A stretch of 64,000 nt of DNA from Mycolicibacter terrae. Its GTDB lineage: Bacteria > Actinomycetota > Actinomycetes > Mycobacteriales > Mycobacteriaceae. The notes beneath the pieces were generated by a model, which was not told the origin of the DNA, ran no database searches, and saw only the letters and a list, made by a program, of their open reading frames with translations. How positions within the stretch are numbered: the stretch's first letter is position 1; each line of letters opens with the position of its first letter. Positions 26,464 to 35,001 of the stretch are shown piece by piece. The stretch spans positions 558,001 through 622,000 of the forward strand of contig NZ_AP022564.1 of NCBI RefSeq assembly GCF_010727125.1, read 5' to 3'. A program made the translations under genes and the position numbers.

Positions 26464-27742
26464 TGGCGTGCTCCTTGGTCTTCTTGTATTCCGATACGTA
26501 GTCACGGGCGGTCTTGTGCAGGTGTCGAATCAGGACCTCCTGGTCGCACAACAAGAAGTCGTCCACGACCTTCGTGCCGATCATGGTCTGGGTTGCTTCC
26601 AGGGTGTTGGCGTCCTGCAGCGCGTACTCCTTGAAGGTCACCGCGGCCAGTTCCTGGGCCAACCGCTCTCGGGCATTGCGCGGCGGCACGAAGTACAGGC
26701 TCGCTTCGAAGGTGTGCTTGTCGGCAGCGGTCGGCCAGTACTGGTAGGTCAGGTACCAGCCCGGCTCCCAGATCAGAATCATGAAGTTGGGGAAGAACAC
26801 GAAGGAGTCGATGCCCCACTGCGGCACTCGCTTGATGTTCACCGACGGTGGCAATTCCTTGAGGTCGGCAATGAGATCCGGCTTGTCCCAGGGGCCGAAG
26901 AGTCCGCTGCGCAGCGCCCGGTCCAACGGCTTGACCATGTTGAGGTCGGCCGGCGGCGACTGACCACCCCACGTTGATTGCAGGCTGTGTGGTCCGGCCA
27001 GCTCGTAGTGCAGCGCTTCGTAGCCGAATTTCTGGATCTTGGCGGCTTCTTCCTTGGTGTACTGGCCCTGGTGCAGGATCGGCGCATGGTAGAACTCCAC
27101 GAACGCGTCGAGGAACAGCTTCCAGTTGCTACCGATTTCGGACTTGTAGGAGTAGACCTCGGTCATCTCGCCGAACGGGTAGCCCTCGAGGCCCTTGGCC
27201 AGGGATCCGAGGTATTCGTTGAGCGGTCCGGCGTTGTCGTCGAAGTTGACGAAGATGAATCCTTCCCAGACCTCGCAGCGCACCGGCACCAGGCCGTACT
27301 GGCTCTTGTCGACGTCGAAGAACTCACCCTCCTGCTGGATGAAGGTGAGGTCGCCGTCGAGGCTGTAGCGCCAGGCGTGGTACTTGCAGGTGAACTGGCG
27401 GCAGGTGCCCTCGGTCTCCTCGCTGGGGAAGTCGTTCCACACCAACTTGTTTCCGCGGTGCCGACAGATGTTGTGGAAGGCCCGGACCACGCCGTCCTTG
27501 CCCTTGACGATGATGATCGAGGTGCCCTTGCATACCGAGGGCAGTTCCCGGGTGAAGTAGCTGCCGGTCTTGGGCAGCCGCTCGACTCGCCCGACGTGTA
27601 GCCAGGTGCGCTTGAAGATCGCCTCCTGCTCGTCTGCGAAATGCGCCGGATCGAACGAGTCGGTGTAGTCGACCGGCTCGGTCCCGAGTTCGGGATAGGC
27701 CTGCGTCCAGCTTCCTGCTGCGGGCTTGGGGAAATGTGCCAC
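26447..27742 (-). CDS. Rieske non-heme iron oxygenase, alpha subunit
   Basis: A 431-residue oxygenase. The Rieske ligands are Cys93-x-His95 and Cys119-x2-His122 (CRHRG, CKYH), with a 23-residue gap that is longer than usual. The catalytic iron histidines are His219 and His224 in EFYHAPILH. It is only distantly similar to the oxygenase at 5038-6426. GTG 27742 follows GGGAGG at eight bases. It lies second in the seven-gene operon, five bases after the CMD gene. Electrons probably come from the KshB-like reductase (11518-12534) because no reductase is encoded in this operon. Substrate unknown. Confidence 0.93.
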   Translation of the reverse strand: MAHFPKPAAGSWTQAYPELGTEPVDYTDSFDPAHFADEQEAIFKRTWLHVGRVERLPKTGSYFTRELPSVCKGTSIIIVKGKDGVVRAFHNICRHRGNKLVWNDFPSEETEGTCRQFTCKYHAWRYSLDGDLTFIQQEGEFFDVDKSQYGLVPVRCEVWEGFIFVNFDDNAGPLNEYLGSLAKGLEGYPFGEMTEVYSYKSEIGSNWKLFLDAFVEFYHAPILHQGQYTKEEAAKIQKFGYEALHYELAGPHSLQSTWGGQSPPADLNMVKPLDRALRSGLFGPWDKPDLIADLKELPPSVNIKRVPQWGIDSFVFFPNFMILIWEPGWYLTYQYWPTAADKHTFEASLYFVPPRNARERLAQELAAVTFKEYALQDANTLEATQTMIGTKVVDDFLLCDQEVLIRHLHKTARDYVSEYKKTKEHANGATV

Positions 27743-27747
27743 GGAAA

Positions 27748-28293
27748 TTACCTCCCTGATTCGGGTTCTTCATCGAGTTCAACGCCAAAAGTGTTGAAGG
27801 CCATGGCCAACATGCTGTAGCAGCCGACCGTGAAGACGAGTTCCATCAGTTGTTGCTCGTCCAGGTGTTTGGTGAGGACCGCCTCGGTGGCAGGGGAGAG
27901 CCGGGAGGCCTCGTCGAGTTCGTCGGCTGCGTTCAGCACGGCTTGGTTCAGCTCGTCGCGCGCCGCGCCGTGCTGCAGGTCTTCGATGTCTTCGTCGGTG
28001 AGGCCGGCTTCCTTACCGAACCTGATGTGGTGCACCCATTCGTATTCGCAGCCGCGGCGGTGGGCGGTCCGCAGGATCGCGAGCTCGCGGAGATTCCCGG
28101 GCAGCGACGCGCGGTACAGCAGCTCGACATTGAATTTGAGGAACGCCCGGGCCAGCTTCGGGTGGTGCACCAGCATGGTCATCGCCGAGCCGGCGTCGCG
28201 AGCGTTGCGCCGATCCGCGGTCAGCATCTGGGCGAGGGCACGCTGGACCGCCTCATCGTCCCACTGGGACTCCGACAGCGGAGTCAGGCGCAT
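27748..28293 (-). CDS. carboxymuconolactone decarboxylase (AhpD-like) family protein
   Basis: A 181-residue CMD-family helical protein with the core ELAILRTAHRRGCEYEWVHH. The CxxC redox pair of AhpD is absent, leaving one Cys, so a peroxidase reductant role is unlikely; decarboxylase, lactonase or unassigned catalysis is possible. It is the first gene of a leftward seven-gene operon. The start ATG 28293 has GAGGAGG ahead, and a perfect GAGAATNNNATTCTC palindrome lies 17 bp upstream of it. Confidence 0.85.
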   Translation of the reverse strand: MRLTPLSESQWDDEAVQRALAQMLTADRRNARDAGSAMTMLVHHPKLARAFLKFNVELLYRASLPGNLRELAILRTAHRRGCEYEWVHHIRFGKEAGLTDEDIEDLQHGAARDELNQAVLNAADELDEASRLSPATEAVLTKHLDEQQLMELVFTVGCYSMLAMAFNTFGVELDEEPESGR

Positions 28294-28309
28294 CCGTTCC
28301 TCCTCGTGC

Positions 28310-28324
28310 GAGAATCACATTCTC
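28310..28324. promoter_or_regulatory. palindromic operator at head of the 28.3-22.6 kb operon
   Basis: GAGAATCACATTCTC, all 12 fixed positions matched. It lies 17 bp from the CMD start codon (leftward operon) and 232 bp from the divergent amidohydrolase start, so its main target is the leftward operon. Confidence 0.75.
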
Positions 28325-28516
28325 ATAATTGACCAATAGATTTCCACGTTTCGCGCGTTTGGTCAACACTGGACTGTCAACGCAGGTCGAACGGCGGGAG
28401 GGGCCGGCGTCGGTATCGCCGGAGCGTGGGGCCGCGGTCTCGAACCGCCGGATTGTCCAAAGGTTGATTCTCCGAAATGGGGAAGCTAGTTTCCAGTGAA
28501 GACGTCAGAAGCGTCA

Positions 28517-28540
28517 GGGTCCGGCACCACTGCCGGACCC
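28517..28540 (+). promoter_or_regulatory. perfect 10-bp hairpin in the leader of the amidohydrolase gene
   Basis: GGGTCCGGCA and TGCCGGACCC form a perfect 10-bp inverted repeat with a CCAC loop. It ends five bases before the ribosome site CGGAGG and 16 bases before the GTG at 28557. No U-run follows, so it is not a typical intrinsic terminator; an mRNA stabiliser or a translation-control element is possible. Confidence 0.5.
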
Positions 28541-28556
28541 GGATCGGAGGATCGCC

Positions 28557-29837
28557 GTGAACAAGGACGACATGATTCTCATCAGCGTCGATGACCACAC
28601 GGTTGAGCCGCCGGAGATGTTCGCCAACCACCTGCCGCGCAAATACCTCGACGACGCACCGCGACTGGTGCACAACCCCGACGGCTCCGACACCTGGCAG
28701 TTCCGCGACGTGGTGATCCCCAATGTCGCGCTCAACGCCGTCGCGGGGCGTCCCAAGGAGGAATACGGACTCGAGCCCCAGGGTCTCGACGAGATCCGGC
28801 CCGGTTGCTACAACGTCGACGAGCGGATCAAGGACATGAACGCCGGCGGCATCCTGGGCTCGATCTGCTTCCCGTCGTTCCCCGGCTTCGCAGGCCGACT
28901 GTTCGCCACCGAGGATCCGGAGTTCTCCGTCGCACTGGTCCAGGCCTACAACGACTGGCACATCGACGAATGGTGTGGGGCCTACCCCGGGCGCTTCATC
29001 CCGATGGCGCTCCCGGTGATCTGGGATGCCGAGAAGTGCGCGGCCGAAGTGCGGCGGGTCGCAAAGAAGGGCGTACACGCCCTGACCTTCACCGAGAACC
29101 CGGCAGCGATGGGGTACCCGAGCTTTCACAATGAGTACTGGAACCCGTTGTGGCAGGCCCTGTGTGATACCGACATGGTGCTCAATGTGCACATCGGATC
29201 ATCGGGCAAGCTGGTGATCACCGCGCCCGACGCGCCGATGGACGTGATGATCACCCTGCAGCCGATGAACATCGTCCAGGCCGCGGCGGATTTGCTGTGG
29301 TCCCGGCCGATCAAGGAATACCCCGATCTCAAGATCGCGCTGTCCGAGGGCGGCACCGGGTGGATCCCGTATTTCCTGGAGCGGGCGGATCGCACCTATG
29401 ACATGCATTCGGTCTGGACCGGTCAGGACTTCGGCGGCAAGCTCCCCTCGGAGGTCTTCCGTGAGCACTTCCTGACCTGCTTCATCTCCGACCCGGTCGG
29501 GGTGAAGTTGCGTCACGACATCGGCGTGGACAACATCGCCTGGGAAGCCGACTATCCGCACAGCGATTCGATGTGGCCTGGGGCTCCCGAGGAACTCTGG
29601 GACGTGCTGAGCGCCAACGACGTCCCCGACGACGAGATCGACAAGATCACCCACCGTAACGCCATGGATTGGTACTCGTTCGACCCGTTCGCTCATATCC
29701 CCCGCGAGCAGGCGACCGTCGGTGCCCTGCGGGCCGCCGCGGCGGGCCATGACGTCTCGATTCGTGCCCTGAGCCAGCACAAGCACGGGGAACGGCAGGC
29801 GAACGCGCTGGCCGAAGCCGCGCGGGCCAACAGCTGA
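28557..29837 (+). CDS. amidohydrolase-2 family protein (ACMSD/decarboxylase-like)
   Basis: A 426-residue TIM-barrel metalloprotein of the Amidohydro_2 family, whose members decarboxylate aromatic or vinylogous acids or hydrolyse C-C bonds. Metal-site candidates are Asp12-x-His14 (SVDDHTVEPP), His212 (NVHIGSSG) and Asp332 (EADYPHSDSMWP). The GTG start 28557 has CGGAGG at six bases. It is longer than typical members through a C-terminal extension of about 50 residues. It is transcribed towards the P450 gene 113 nt downstream, with an operator between them, so it may be its own unit. Substrate unknown. Confidence 0.88.
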   Translation: MNKDDMILISVDDHTVEPPEMFANHLPRKYLDDAPRLVHNPDGSDTWQFRDVVIPNVALNAVAGRPKEEYGLEPQGLDEIRPGCYNVDERIKDMNAGGILGSICFPSFPGFAGRLFATEDPEFSVALVQAYNDWHIDEWCGAYPGRFIPMALPVIWDAEKCAAEVRRVAKKGVHALTFTENPAAMGYPSFHNEYWNPLWQALCDTDMVLNVHIGSSGKLVITAPDAPMDVMITLQPMNIVQAAADLLWSRPIKEYPDLKIALSEGGTGWIPYFLERADRTYDMHSVWTGQDFGGKLPSEVFREHFLTCFISDPVGVKLRHDIGVDNIAWEADYPHSDSMWPGAPEELWDVLSANDVPDDEIDKITHRNAMDWYSFDPFAHIPREQATVGALRAAAAGHDVSIRALSQHKHGERQANALAEAARANS

Positions 29838-29895
29838 TCTCGCCCCGCGGGCGTTGACGCGCCCCCGCTGGTATGTAAGGGTGTTTAGCACATAC

Positions 29896-29910
29896 GAGAA
29901 TGCCATTCTC
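29896..29910. promoter_or_regulatory. palindromic operator upstream of P450
   Basis: GAGAATGCCATTCTC, all 12 fixed positions matched, 40 bp upstream of the P450 start. An apparent ATG at 29900 lies inside the palindrome and is therefore unlikely to be the translation start. Confidence 0.75.
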
Positions 29911-29950
29911 GAATGTGAGATCGTTGCTGAAGGGAGCGAGACGGTTGGTG

Positions 29951-31246
29951 ATGGATCCAGACGCGATTGACTTCTTTCAGGACCCCGCCGTAGTGGCCGA
30001 CCCGTACCCCTACCTGCGGGCGCTGCGGGAGCGCTCGCCGGTGACCCGGGAACCGCACCACGGAGTGATGATGGTGACCGGTTGGGAGGAGGCATGCGCG
30101 GTGGCCGGCAATGCCGAGGTGTTCTCCTCGTGCATCGCGGTGACCGGCCCGTTTCCCGGCTTCCCGGTACCGCTCGACGGCGACCTGGGCGGTGAGACCG
30201 TCGCCGGTCTGATCGACAAGCACCGCGACGAACTGCCATTCAGCGATCAGCTGCCGACCCTGGACCCGCCGACGCACACCAACCACCGCGCATTGCTGAT
30301 GCGGCTGCTGACCCCCAAGCGCCTCAAGGAGAACGAGGACGCCATGTGGGAGCTCGCCGACCAGGTGCTCGACGGGTTCCTCGCGCCCGGCGCCGGTGAA
30401 TTCATCAGCGGCTTCGCGGCGCCTTTCACCCTGCTCGTCATCGCCGACCTGCTGGGTGTCCCGGCCGAAGACCGCGATGAGTTCGTCAAGAACATGCACC
30501 ACAACGTCGGCGGTGGGGTCGGCAGCACCGACGCCAAGGCGCTGGCGCACAGTCCGCTGGAGTTTCTTTACGCCACCTTCGCCGACTACATTGCCGATCG
30601 CCGCAGAACGCCACGCGACGACGTGCTCACCGGCATGGCCCAGGCGACGTTCCCCGACGGCTCCATCCCGGACCCGATGGATGTGGCCCGGGTGGCCGCC
30701 AACGTCTATTCCGCGGGGCAGGAGACCACGGTGCGCCTGCTCGGGTCCGCGCTGAAGATCATCGGCGAGCAGCTCGACGTCCAGCAGCGCCTTCGCGATG
30801 ACCGCAGCCTGATCTCGAACTTCATCGAGGAGGTGCTGCGATTCGAGAGCCCGGTCAAAGGTGACTTCCGGCTCTCCCGGGTGGACACCGAAGTCGGCGG
30901 GGTCGAGATCCCAGCCGGCACAACGTTGATGGTGCTCAGCGCCGGCGCGAATCGAGATCCGCGCCGCTTCACCGATCCCGACACCTTCGATCCCGCCCGC
31001 ACCAACGCACGCCAGCACATCACCTTCGGGCGCGGCATCCACAGCTGTCCCGGCTCGCCGCTCGCACGGGCCGAAACCCGGATCGCGATCGAGCACCTGC
31101 TGGATCGCACGGCCGAGATCAGGATCTCCGAAGAGCAGCACGGGCCCGTCGACGCTCGACGGTTCACCTACATTCCGACCTACATCCTGCGCGGGCTGAT
31201 CGATCTGAACCTGGAATTCACACCGGCCGGGCAGGCGGCACGATGA
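29951..31246 (+). CDS. cytochrome P450
   Basis: A 431-residue soluble bacterial P450. The I-helix is YSAGQETTVRL, the K-helix ExxR is in IEEVLRFESP, and the heme loop FGRGIHSCPGSPLARAE carries Cys366. Start choice: ATG 29951 (with GTG 29948 and TTG 29945 as alternatives) after GGGAG; an in-frame ATG at 29900 falls inside the operator. The gene overlaps by ATGA with a ferredoxin gene, its probable electron donor. It would hydroxylate an unactivated carbon of the pathway substrate. Confidence 0.94.
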   Translation: MDPDAIDFFQDPAVVADPYPYLRALRERSPVTREPHHGVMMVTGWEEACAVAGNAEVFSSCIAVTGPFPGFPVPLDGDLGGETVAGLIDKHRDELPFSDQLPTLDPPTHTNHRALLMRLLTPKRLKENEDAMWELADQVLDGFLAPGAGEFISGFAAPFTLLVIADLLGVPAEDRDEFVKNMHHNVGGGVGSTDAKALAHSPLEFLYATFADYIADRRRTPRDDVLTGMAQATFPDGSIPDPMDVARVAANVYSAGQETTVRLLGSALKIIGEQLDVQQRLRDDRSLISNFIEEVLRFESPVKGDFRLSRVDTEVGGVEIPAGTTLMVLSAGANRDPRRFTDPDTFDPARTNARQHITFGRGIHSCPGSPLARAETRIAIEHLLDRTAEIRISEEQHGPVDARRFTYIPTYILRGLIDLNLEFTPAGQAAR

Positions 31247-31452
31247 AGGCATGGGTCGACCCGGATCGCTGTGCCGGACACGGTATCTGTACCACGATCT
31301 GCCCCGAGGTGTTCGCCATCAACGACGACGGATATTCGGAGGTCACCGTCGACGAGGTTGCCCCGCAGTTCGAGGACGCGGTCCGCGAGGCCATCAGGCA
31401 GTGCCCCGAACATGCCATCGATGATGTCACCGATTCGCAAGAGGAGAACTGA
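31243..31452 (+). CDS. P450-linked ferredoxin, 3Fe-4S type
   Basis: A 69-residue ferredoxin. Cluster ligands lie in CAGHGICTTICP near the N-terminus and QCPEHAI near the C-terminus. Besides the three Cys normally used by mycobacterial 3Fe-4S P450 ferredoxins (C-x5-C and the distal CP) there is an additional Cys before the first Pro. His takes the fourth position of the CxxH pattern, so cluster type could be 3Fe-4S or an unusual 4Fe-4S. It overlaps the P450 stop and the next gene's start, so it is co-translated with both. Confidence 0.92.
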   Translation: MKAWVDPDRCAGHGICTTICPEVFAINDDGYSEVTVDEVAPQFEDAVREAIRQCPEHAIDDVTDSQEEN

Positions 31453-31760
31453 TGTCCAACGGCCCCAAGGGATATGTCATTCTGACCGAGGCCATCAAGG
31501 ACCCGGACGGCATGCTCGCCTACGGCAAAGCGGCTCAGCCGACGATGGCTTCGGGTGGTGCGAGCATCCTGGCTGTCGAGACACAGCCCGAGGTGCTTGA
31601 GGGCGACTGGCACGGCAACCAGACCGTGGTCCTGGAGTTCGAATCGGTGGAGGCCGCTCGGGCCTGGTATTTCTCCGACGGTTACCAGCAGGCGGCGAAG
31701 CTGCGGCAGGCGGCCGCGGACTGCAACGCGGTCATCCTCTCCGGGTTCCCGGCGCGCTAG
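31452..31760 (+). CDS. small DUF1330/YciI-like ferredoxin-fold protein
   Basis: A 102-residue protein that looks like an alpha-beta dimeric-barrel (DUF1330) member: GYVILTEAIKDPDGMLAY, then the strand TVVLEFESVEAARAWYFS and YQQAAKLRQAAADCNAVIL. Such proteins are often small lyases, isomerases or monooxygenase-like partners in catabolic operons; the reaction is unknown. The start ATG overlaps the ferredoxin stop by one base. Its TAG shares the tetranucleotide CTAG with the stop of the convergent ferredoxin gene. Confidence 0.8.
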   Translation: MSNGPKGYVILTEAIKDPDGMLAYGKAAQPTMASGGASILAVETQPEVLEGDWHGNQTVVLEFESVEAARAWYFSDGYQQAAKLRQAAADCNAVILSGFPAR

Positions 31761-31969
31761 TCGTCTTCCTCGACGATCGACAGTGCCTGTCGGGGGCACC
31801 TGCGGACCGCTTCGTGAACATCGCTTTCGGTCTCCGGGGTGATGTCCGGCTTGAGGATGTGCAGGTTGTCCTCGTCGTCGACGTCGAAAACCTCGGGGTT
31901 GATGCCCATGCAGATCGCGTTGGCCTCGCACAGTCCGTAATCGACTACCACTTGCCGTCGTCTGGCCAT
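31757..31969 (-). CDS. P450-linked 3Fe-4S ferredoxin
   Basis: A 70-residue ferredoxin with the three ligands usual for actinobacterial P450 ferredoxins: C-x5-C in CEANAICMGINPEVF, then CP in RRCPRQA. Asn stands where 4Fe-4S proteins have the third Cys, so a 3Fe-4S cluster is expected. It begins eight bases after the P450 gene at 31978-33180 on the same strand and is its probable redox partner. Confidence 0.92.
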   Translation of the reverse strand: MARRRQVVVDYGLCEANAICMGINPEVFDVDDEDNLHILKPDITPETESDVHEAVRRCPRQALSIVEEDD

Positions 31970-31977
31970 TGACACCC

Positions 31978-33180
31978 CTACCGCAAGACCCGGACCGGAA
32001 CGTTCTGCCAGCCGGCGACGTTTTGCATGTGAACCCGTTGCAGGCCGTCCCAATTCAGCTCGTAGCGGGGCATGAAGTCCAGCAGCCTCTCCAGCGCGAT
32101 GGTGCTCTCCATCCGGGCCAGGGCCGCTCCGAGGCAGCTGTGGATCCCATAGCCGAGGCCGAGGTGCTGCGCCTGCGTCTGGTCCCGGTCGATGTCGAAC
32201 GTGTCGGCGTCGGTGAACGCGTCCGGGTCGCGGTTCGCCGCGGCGTTGAGCAGGAACACCGGCTTGCCCGCCGGAATGGTGCCGCCGCTGACGTGCGCCT
32301 CCTTCAGGGTGTAGCGGACGTTGTACTGCACCGGGCCCTCGTAGCGCAACAGCTCCTCCACGGCAGCGGGAACCTTACTGCGGTCGTCGAGCAGTTTCTG
32401 CCACTGCTCGGGGTATCGGGCGAATAGCACCGCCGCGTTTCCGACGAGCTTGGTGACGGTTTCGGCGCCCGCGCCCCCCAATAGCGCGGCGAAGCCGGTG
32501 ATCTCGATATCGTCGAGCCGGCGCGGCTGACCGTCTTCGCCGGGGATCTCGGCGGCGATAAGCCTGCTGAGCATGTCGTCCTGCGGGTTGGCCCGCCGCT
32601 CCTGGACCAACCCGTAGTAGTACATCGCAGTCTCGATGTTGGCCTGCATATTTGTTTCGCTGATTTCGATCTGCCCGGGTTCGTGGTGCAGCGAGATGTT
32701 CATCCAGTGCCGCACCTGCTGCCGGAACTCGTCGGGCACCCCGACCATCCTGGTGATGACCTCCACCGGGAACGGCCCGGAGAAGTCCTGCACCACATCG
32801 AAGTGATCCGGGTCGGCGGCGCCGAGGAACCGTTCGACCTGTTCGATGACCGTGGTTCGCTGGGCCTGCATCGCGCGGGGAGTGAATGCCTTGTTGAGCA
32901 GGCTGCGCATGTGCCGGTGATCCGGAGGGTCCATGAAGATGATCGACTTCTGTGGGGGTTCATCCGACCGCACCATCGCCAGGTCGCAGCCGCGGGCCGA
33001 CGAATAGGTCTCGAAGTCCTTGAGTGCCGCCGCCACGTCTTCGTGGCGGCTCAGTGCGTAGAAATCCTCTTCCTCGTTGTAGTAAAGGGGAGCTTCGACG
33101 CGCATTCGCCGATAGATGTCGAACGGATCGTTGAAATACTCTTCCGAAAACGGATCGAAGATGAGTTTCGGTTTGGTCAT
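31978..33180 (-). CDS. cytochrome P450
   Basis: A 400-residue P450 with the I-helix segment LLGGAGAETVTKL, ExxR in VEELLRYEGP and the heme loop LGYGIHSCLGAALARME (Cys349). It is not closely similar to the P450 at 29951. ATG 33180 is preceded by GAGGAGG-type sequence. It is followed by its own ferredoxin gene and lies 118 nt downstream of the HIBADH-like gene. No copy of the block palindrome is visible directly upstream, so it may be read from a promoter further up or have separate control. Confidence 0.94.
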   Translation of the reverse strand: MTKPKLIFDPFSEEYFNDPFDIYRRMRVEAPLYYNEEEDFYALSRHEDVAAALKDFETYSSARGCDLAMVRSDEPPQKSIIFMDPPDHRHMRSLLNKAFTPRAMQAQRTTVIEQVERFLGAADPDHFDVVQDFSGPFPVEVITRMVGVPDEFRQQVRHWMNISLHHEPGQIEISETNMQANIETAMYYYGLVQERRANPQDDMLSRLIAAEIPGEDGQPRRLDDIEITGFAALLGGAGAETVTKLVGNAAVLFARYPEQWQKLLDDRSKVPAAVEELLRYEGPVQYNVRYTLKEAHVSGGTIPAGKPVFLLNAAANRDPDAFTDADTFDIDRDQTQAQHLGLGYGIHSCLGAALARMESTIALERLLDFMPRYELNWDGLQRVHMQNVAGWQNVPVRVLR

Positions 33181-33298
33181 GAATCCTCCTCAGCGGCAAG
33201 AAGCGACTGGAAAAACACCGTGACCGGCCGCCAGACCGTAGGGCCAACTGTAAGACATACGGGTTGATACCGGAAGGGTATTCGCGGAAGTCTTGCGA

Positions 33299-34117
33299 TC
33301 ATCGCGGATGATCCATCAGCGACAACGCGGCGTCGGCGGCGTCGAGCACCGCCCCGGGGGTCGCCGCGGCCCGCTGTGCCAGGTCGGCGACCAGGCGGAC
33401 GTCCTTTTGCAACAGGGCGCCGGCCATCCCGGCGAGACGATCCAGGGTGCCCCCGGATCCCCGGATGCTGTTGAGCGCAAAGCTGTTCGAACTGCCGCGG
33501 CACACCACCTCGGCGAGTCGCTCCGTCGACAAACCGAGCTGCGCGCCCAGCGCGAGGGCGGTCGCGGCGGTGCCCAGATTGGCGGTGAACAGCAGGTTGT
33601 TCAGCAACTTGGTCACCTGCCCCGATCCGATCCCGCCGAGATGCACGACAGGGTCGGCGTAGGTGTCGAACACCGGGCGGCACCGCTGTACCACGTCCGC
33701 GTCGCCGCCGACCATCACCAGCAGCGTTCCGGCTTCGGCGGCCGGCCCACCACCGCTGACCGGTGCGTCGATCACCGAAACACCCTGATCTGCGCAGTAT
33801 TTCCCCAACCGGCGGCAGGTGTCGGGGTGCACCGTGCTGTGAATCGCGATGATCCCACCGGGTGCCATTCCGGCCAGCACGCCGTTCTCACCGCGGACCA
33901 CGTCGTCGACGTCGGCGTCGCCGACCACGCACAGGCAGACCAGATCACTGACCCGGCCCAGGTCCACCGGGGTATCGGCGACGCCGGCCGCGGTGTCGGC
34001 GAAGGCTTCCAGGGTCTCGGCCCGGCGGGCCCACAGCGTCGTGGGATAGCCGCCCTCGACGATGCGTCGCGCCATCGGTGCGCCCTGACTTCCCAATCCG
34101 ATGAAACCGACCCGCAT
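33299..34117 (-). CDS. 3-hydroxyisobutyrate dehydrogenase-like (beta-hydroxyacid dehydrogenase) protein
   Basis: A 272-residue NAD(P)-binding protein: GFIGLGSQGAPMARRI is the dinucleotide turn, DAPVSGGGPAAEAGTL the substrate loop, and Lys in GSGQVTKLLNNLL the catalytic residue of the family. It oxidises a beta-hydroxy acid or reduces a semialdehyde. ATG 34117 overlaps the stop of the hydrolase gene by one base; a longer frame upstream is Arg-rich and not conserved-looking. Fourth in a leftward operon that starts at 38189. Confidence 0.88.
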   Translation of the reverse strand: MRVGFIGLGSQGAPMARRIVEGGYPTTLWARRAETLEAFADTAAGVADTPVDLGRVSDLVCLCVVGDADVDDVVRGENGVLAGMAPGGIIAIHSTVHPDTCRRLGKYCADQGVSVIDAPVSGGGPAAEAGTLLVMVGGDADVVQRCRPVFDTYADPVVHLGGIGSGQVTKLLNNLLFTANLGTAATALALGAQLGLSTERLAEVVCRGSSNSFALNSIRGSGGTLDRLAGMAGALLQKDVRLVADLAQRAAATPGAVLDAADAALSLMDHPR

Positions 34118-35001
34118 CAGCTGACCTCCGAATCCTCTGCGGCGCCGGCGGTTGCGGCGCATTCCTCGACGAATGCCAGCACCGACCGGTGATATCGCTG
34201 CGCGCCGAGACCGACGCTGAGATTGTGTCCGGCCCCGGTCTCCTCATTGCTGGTGAAACTCCGCGTGGCGGTGAAGATGTCGCGGATCTCGCGCTGGGCT
34301 GCCGGGTCGGACTGCCAGATCCTCTCGTATTCGGCGAAGGTGAAGCGCACCGGGACGAGGACGCGGCCGGCCAGCGACGGGAAGTCGTTGCGCGGCCAAC
34401 TGCTCACCATGGCGGCTTCATACGTCGCGCCCGGAGATGCGCCGGTGATCCCGCGCAGCACCTCGTCGGGATACAACGATGCCGGCTCCCAGAGCAGTTC
34501 GCGCAGGCCCACCGGCCGCTGATCGGGCCGGGCCGTGCTCAGGACATCTTGCGCGGCGGCCTGGTAGTGCAGCCCGGTGCCGGCCAGTTCGAGTCCGAGC
34601 AACTCGGCGCCCCGTTCGTCGGCTGCCATCCGCAGCGCCAGCTCACACCCGTTGGAGTGACCCAGCACGAACAGGCCCGCGCCCCGATCCCGGTCGCCGA
34701 GGATCCGGTCGATTGCCAGGTAGGCGAGCCGGACGCGCTGCTCCGGATCCTCCATCGCCTCCGGATACAACGCCGAACTGCCATAGCCGGGCCGGTCCAG
34801 GCCGATCACGGTGTAGCCCAGCGCGGCACCGGTTCTCAGCAGGGAGAGGTGGGGTTGACCCGGGCAGTCGAAATACACCGACGTGGTGCCGCCGCCGTGC
34901 AGAGCGACCACCACGGCGCGCGGCTCGGGGACCTCGGCCAGCAGGGCCGACATCGGTACCCCGCCGGCGTTCACCATCCGCGGGCGAACGGCTGGGTTCA
35001 T
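34117..35001 (-). CDS. alpha/beta-hydrolase
   Basis: A 294-residue hydrolase with the oxyanion segment VVALHGGGTTS, the strand VIGLDRPGYGSS, the nucleophile elbow GHSNGCELA (Ser) and a C-terminal His in GAGHNLSVG. It would cleave an ester, lactone, thioester or C-C bond; a lactone made by the BVMO is one possible substrate. It overlaps the thiolase fusion by four bases (ATGA). Start ATG 35001. Confidence 0.87.
   Translation of the reverse strand: MNPAVRPRMVNAGGVPMSALLAEVPEPRAVVVALHGGGTTSVYFDCPGQPHLSLLRTGAALGYTVIGLDRPGYGSSALYPEAMEDPEQRVRLAYLAIDRILGDRDRGAGLFVLGHSNGCELALRMAADERGAELLGLELAGTGLHYQAAAQDVLSTARPDQRPVGLRELLWEPASLYPDEVLRGITGASPGATYEAAMVSSWPRNDFPSLAGRVLVPVRFTFAEYERIWQSDPAAQREIRDIFTATRSFTSNEETGAGHNLSVGLGAQRYHRSVLAFVEECAATAGAAEDSEVS

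Noticed and set aside
31757..31969. Ferredoxin apparently missing a cluster Cys (Asn before Pro)
   Set aside because: 3Fe-4S P450 ferredoxins use only three Cys (C-x5-C and the distal CP), and all three are present; the missing Cys is normal for the type.
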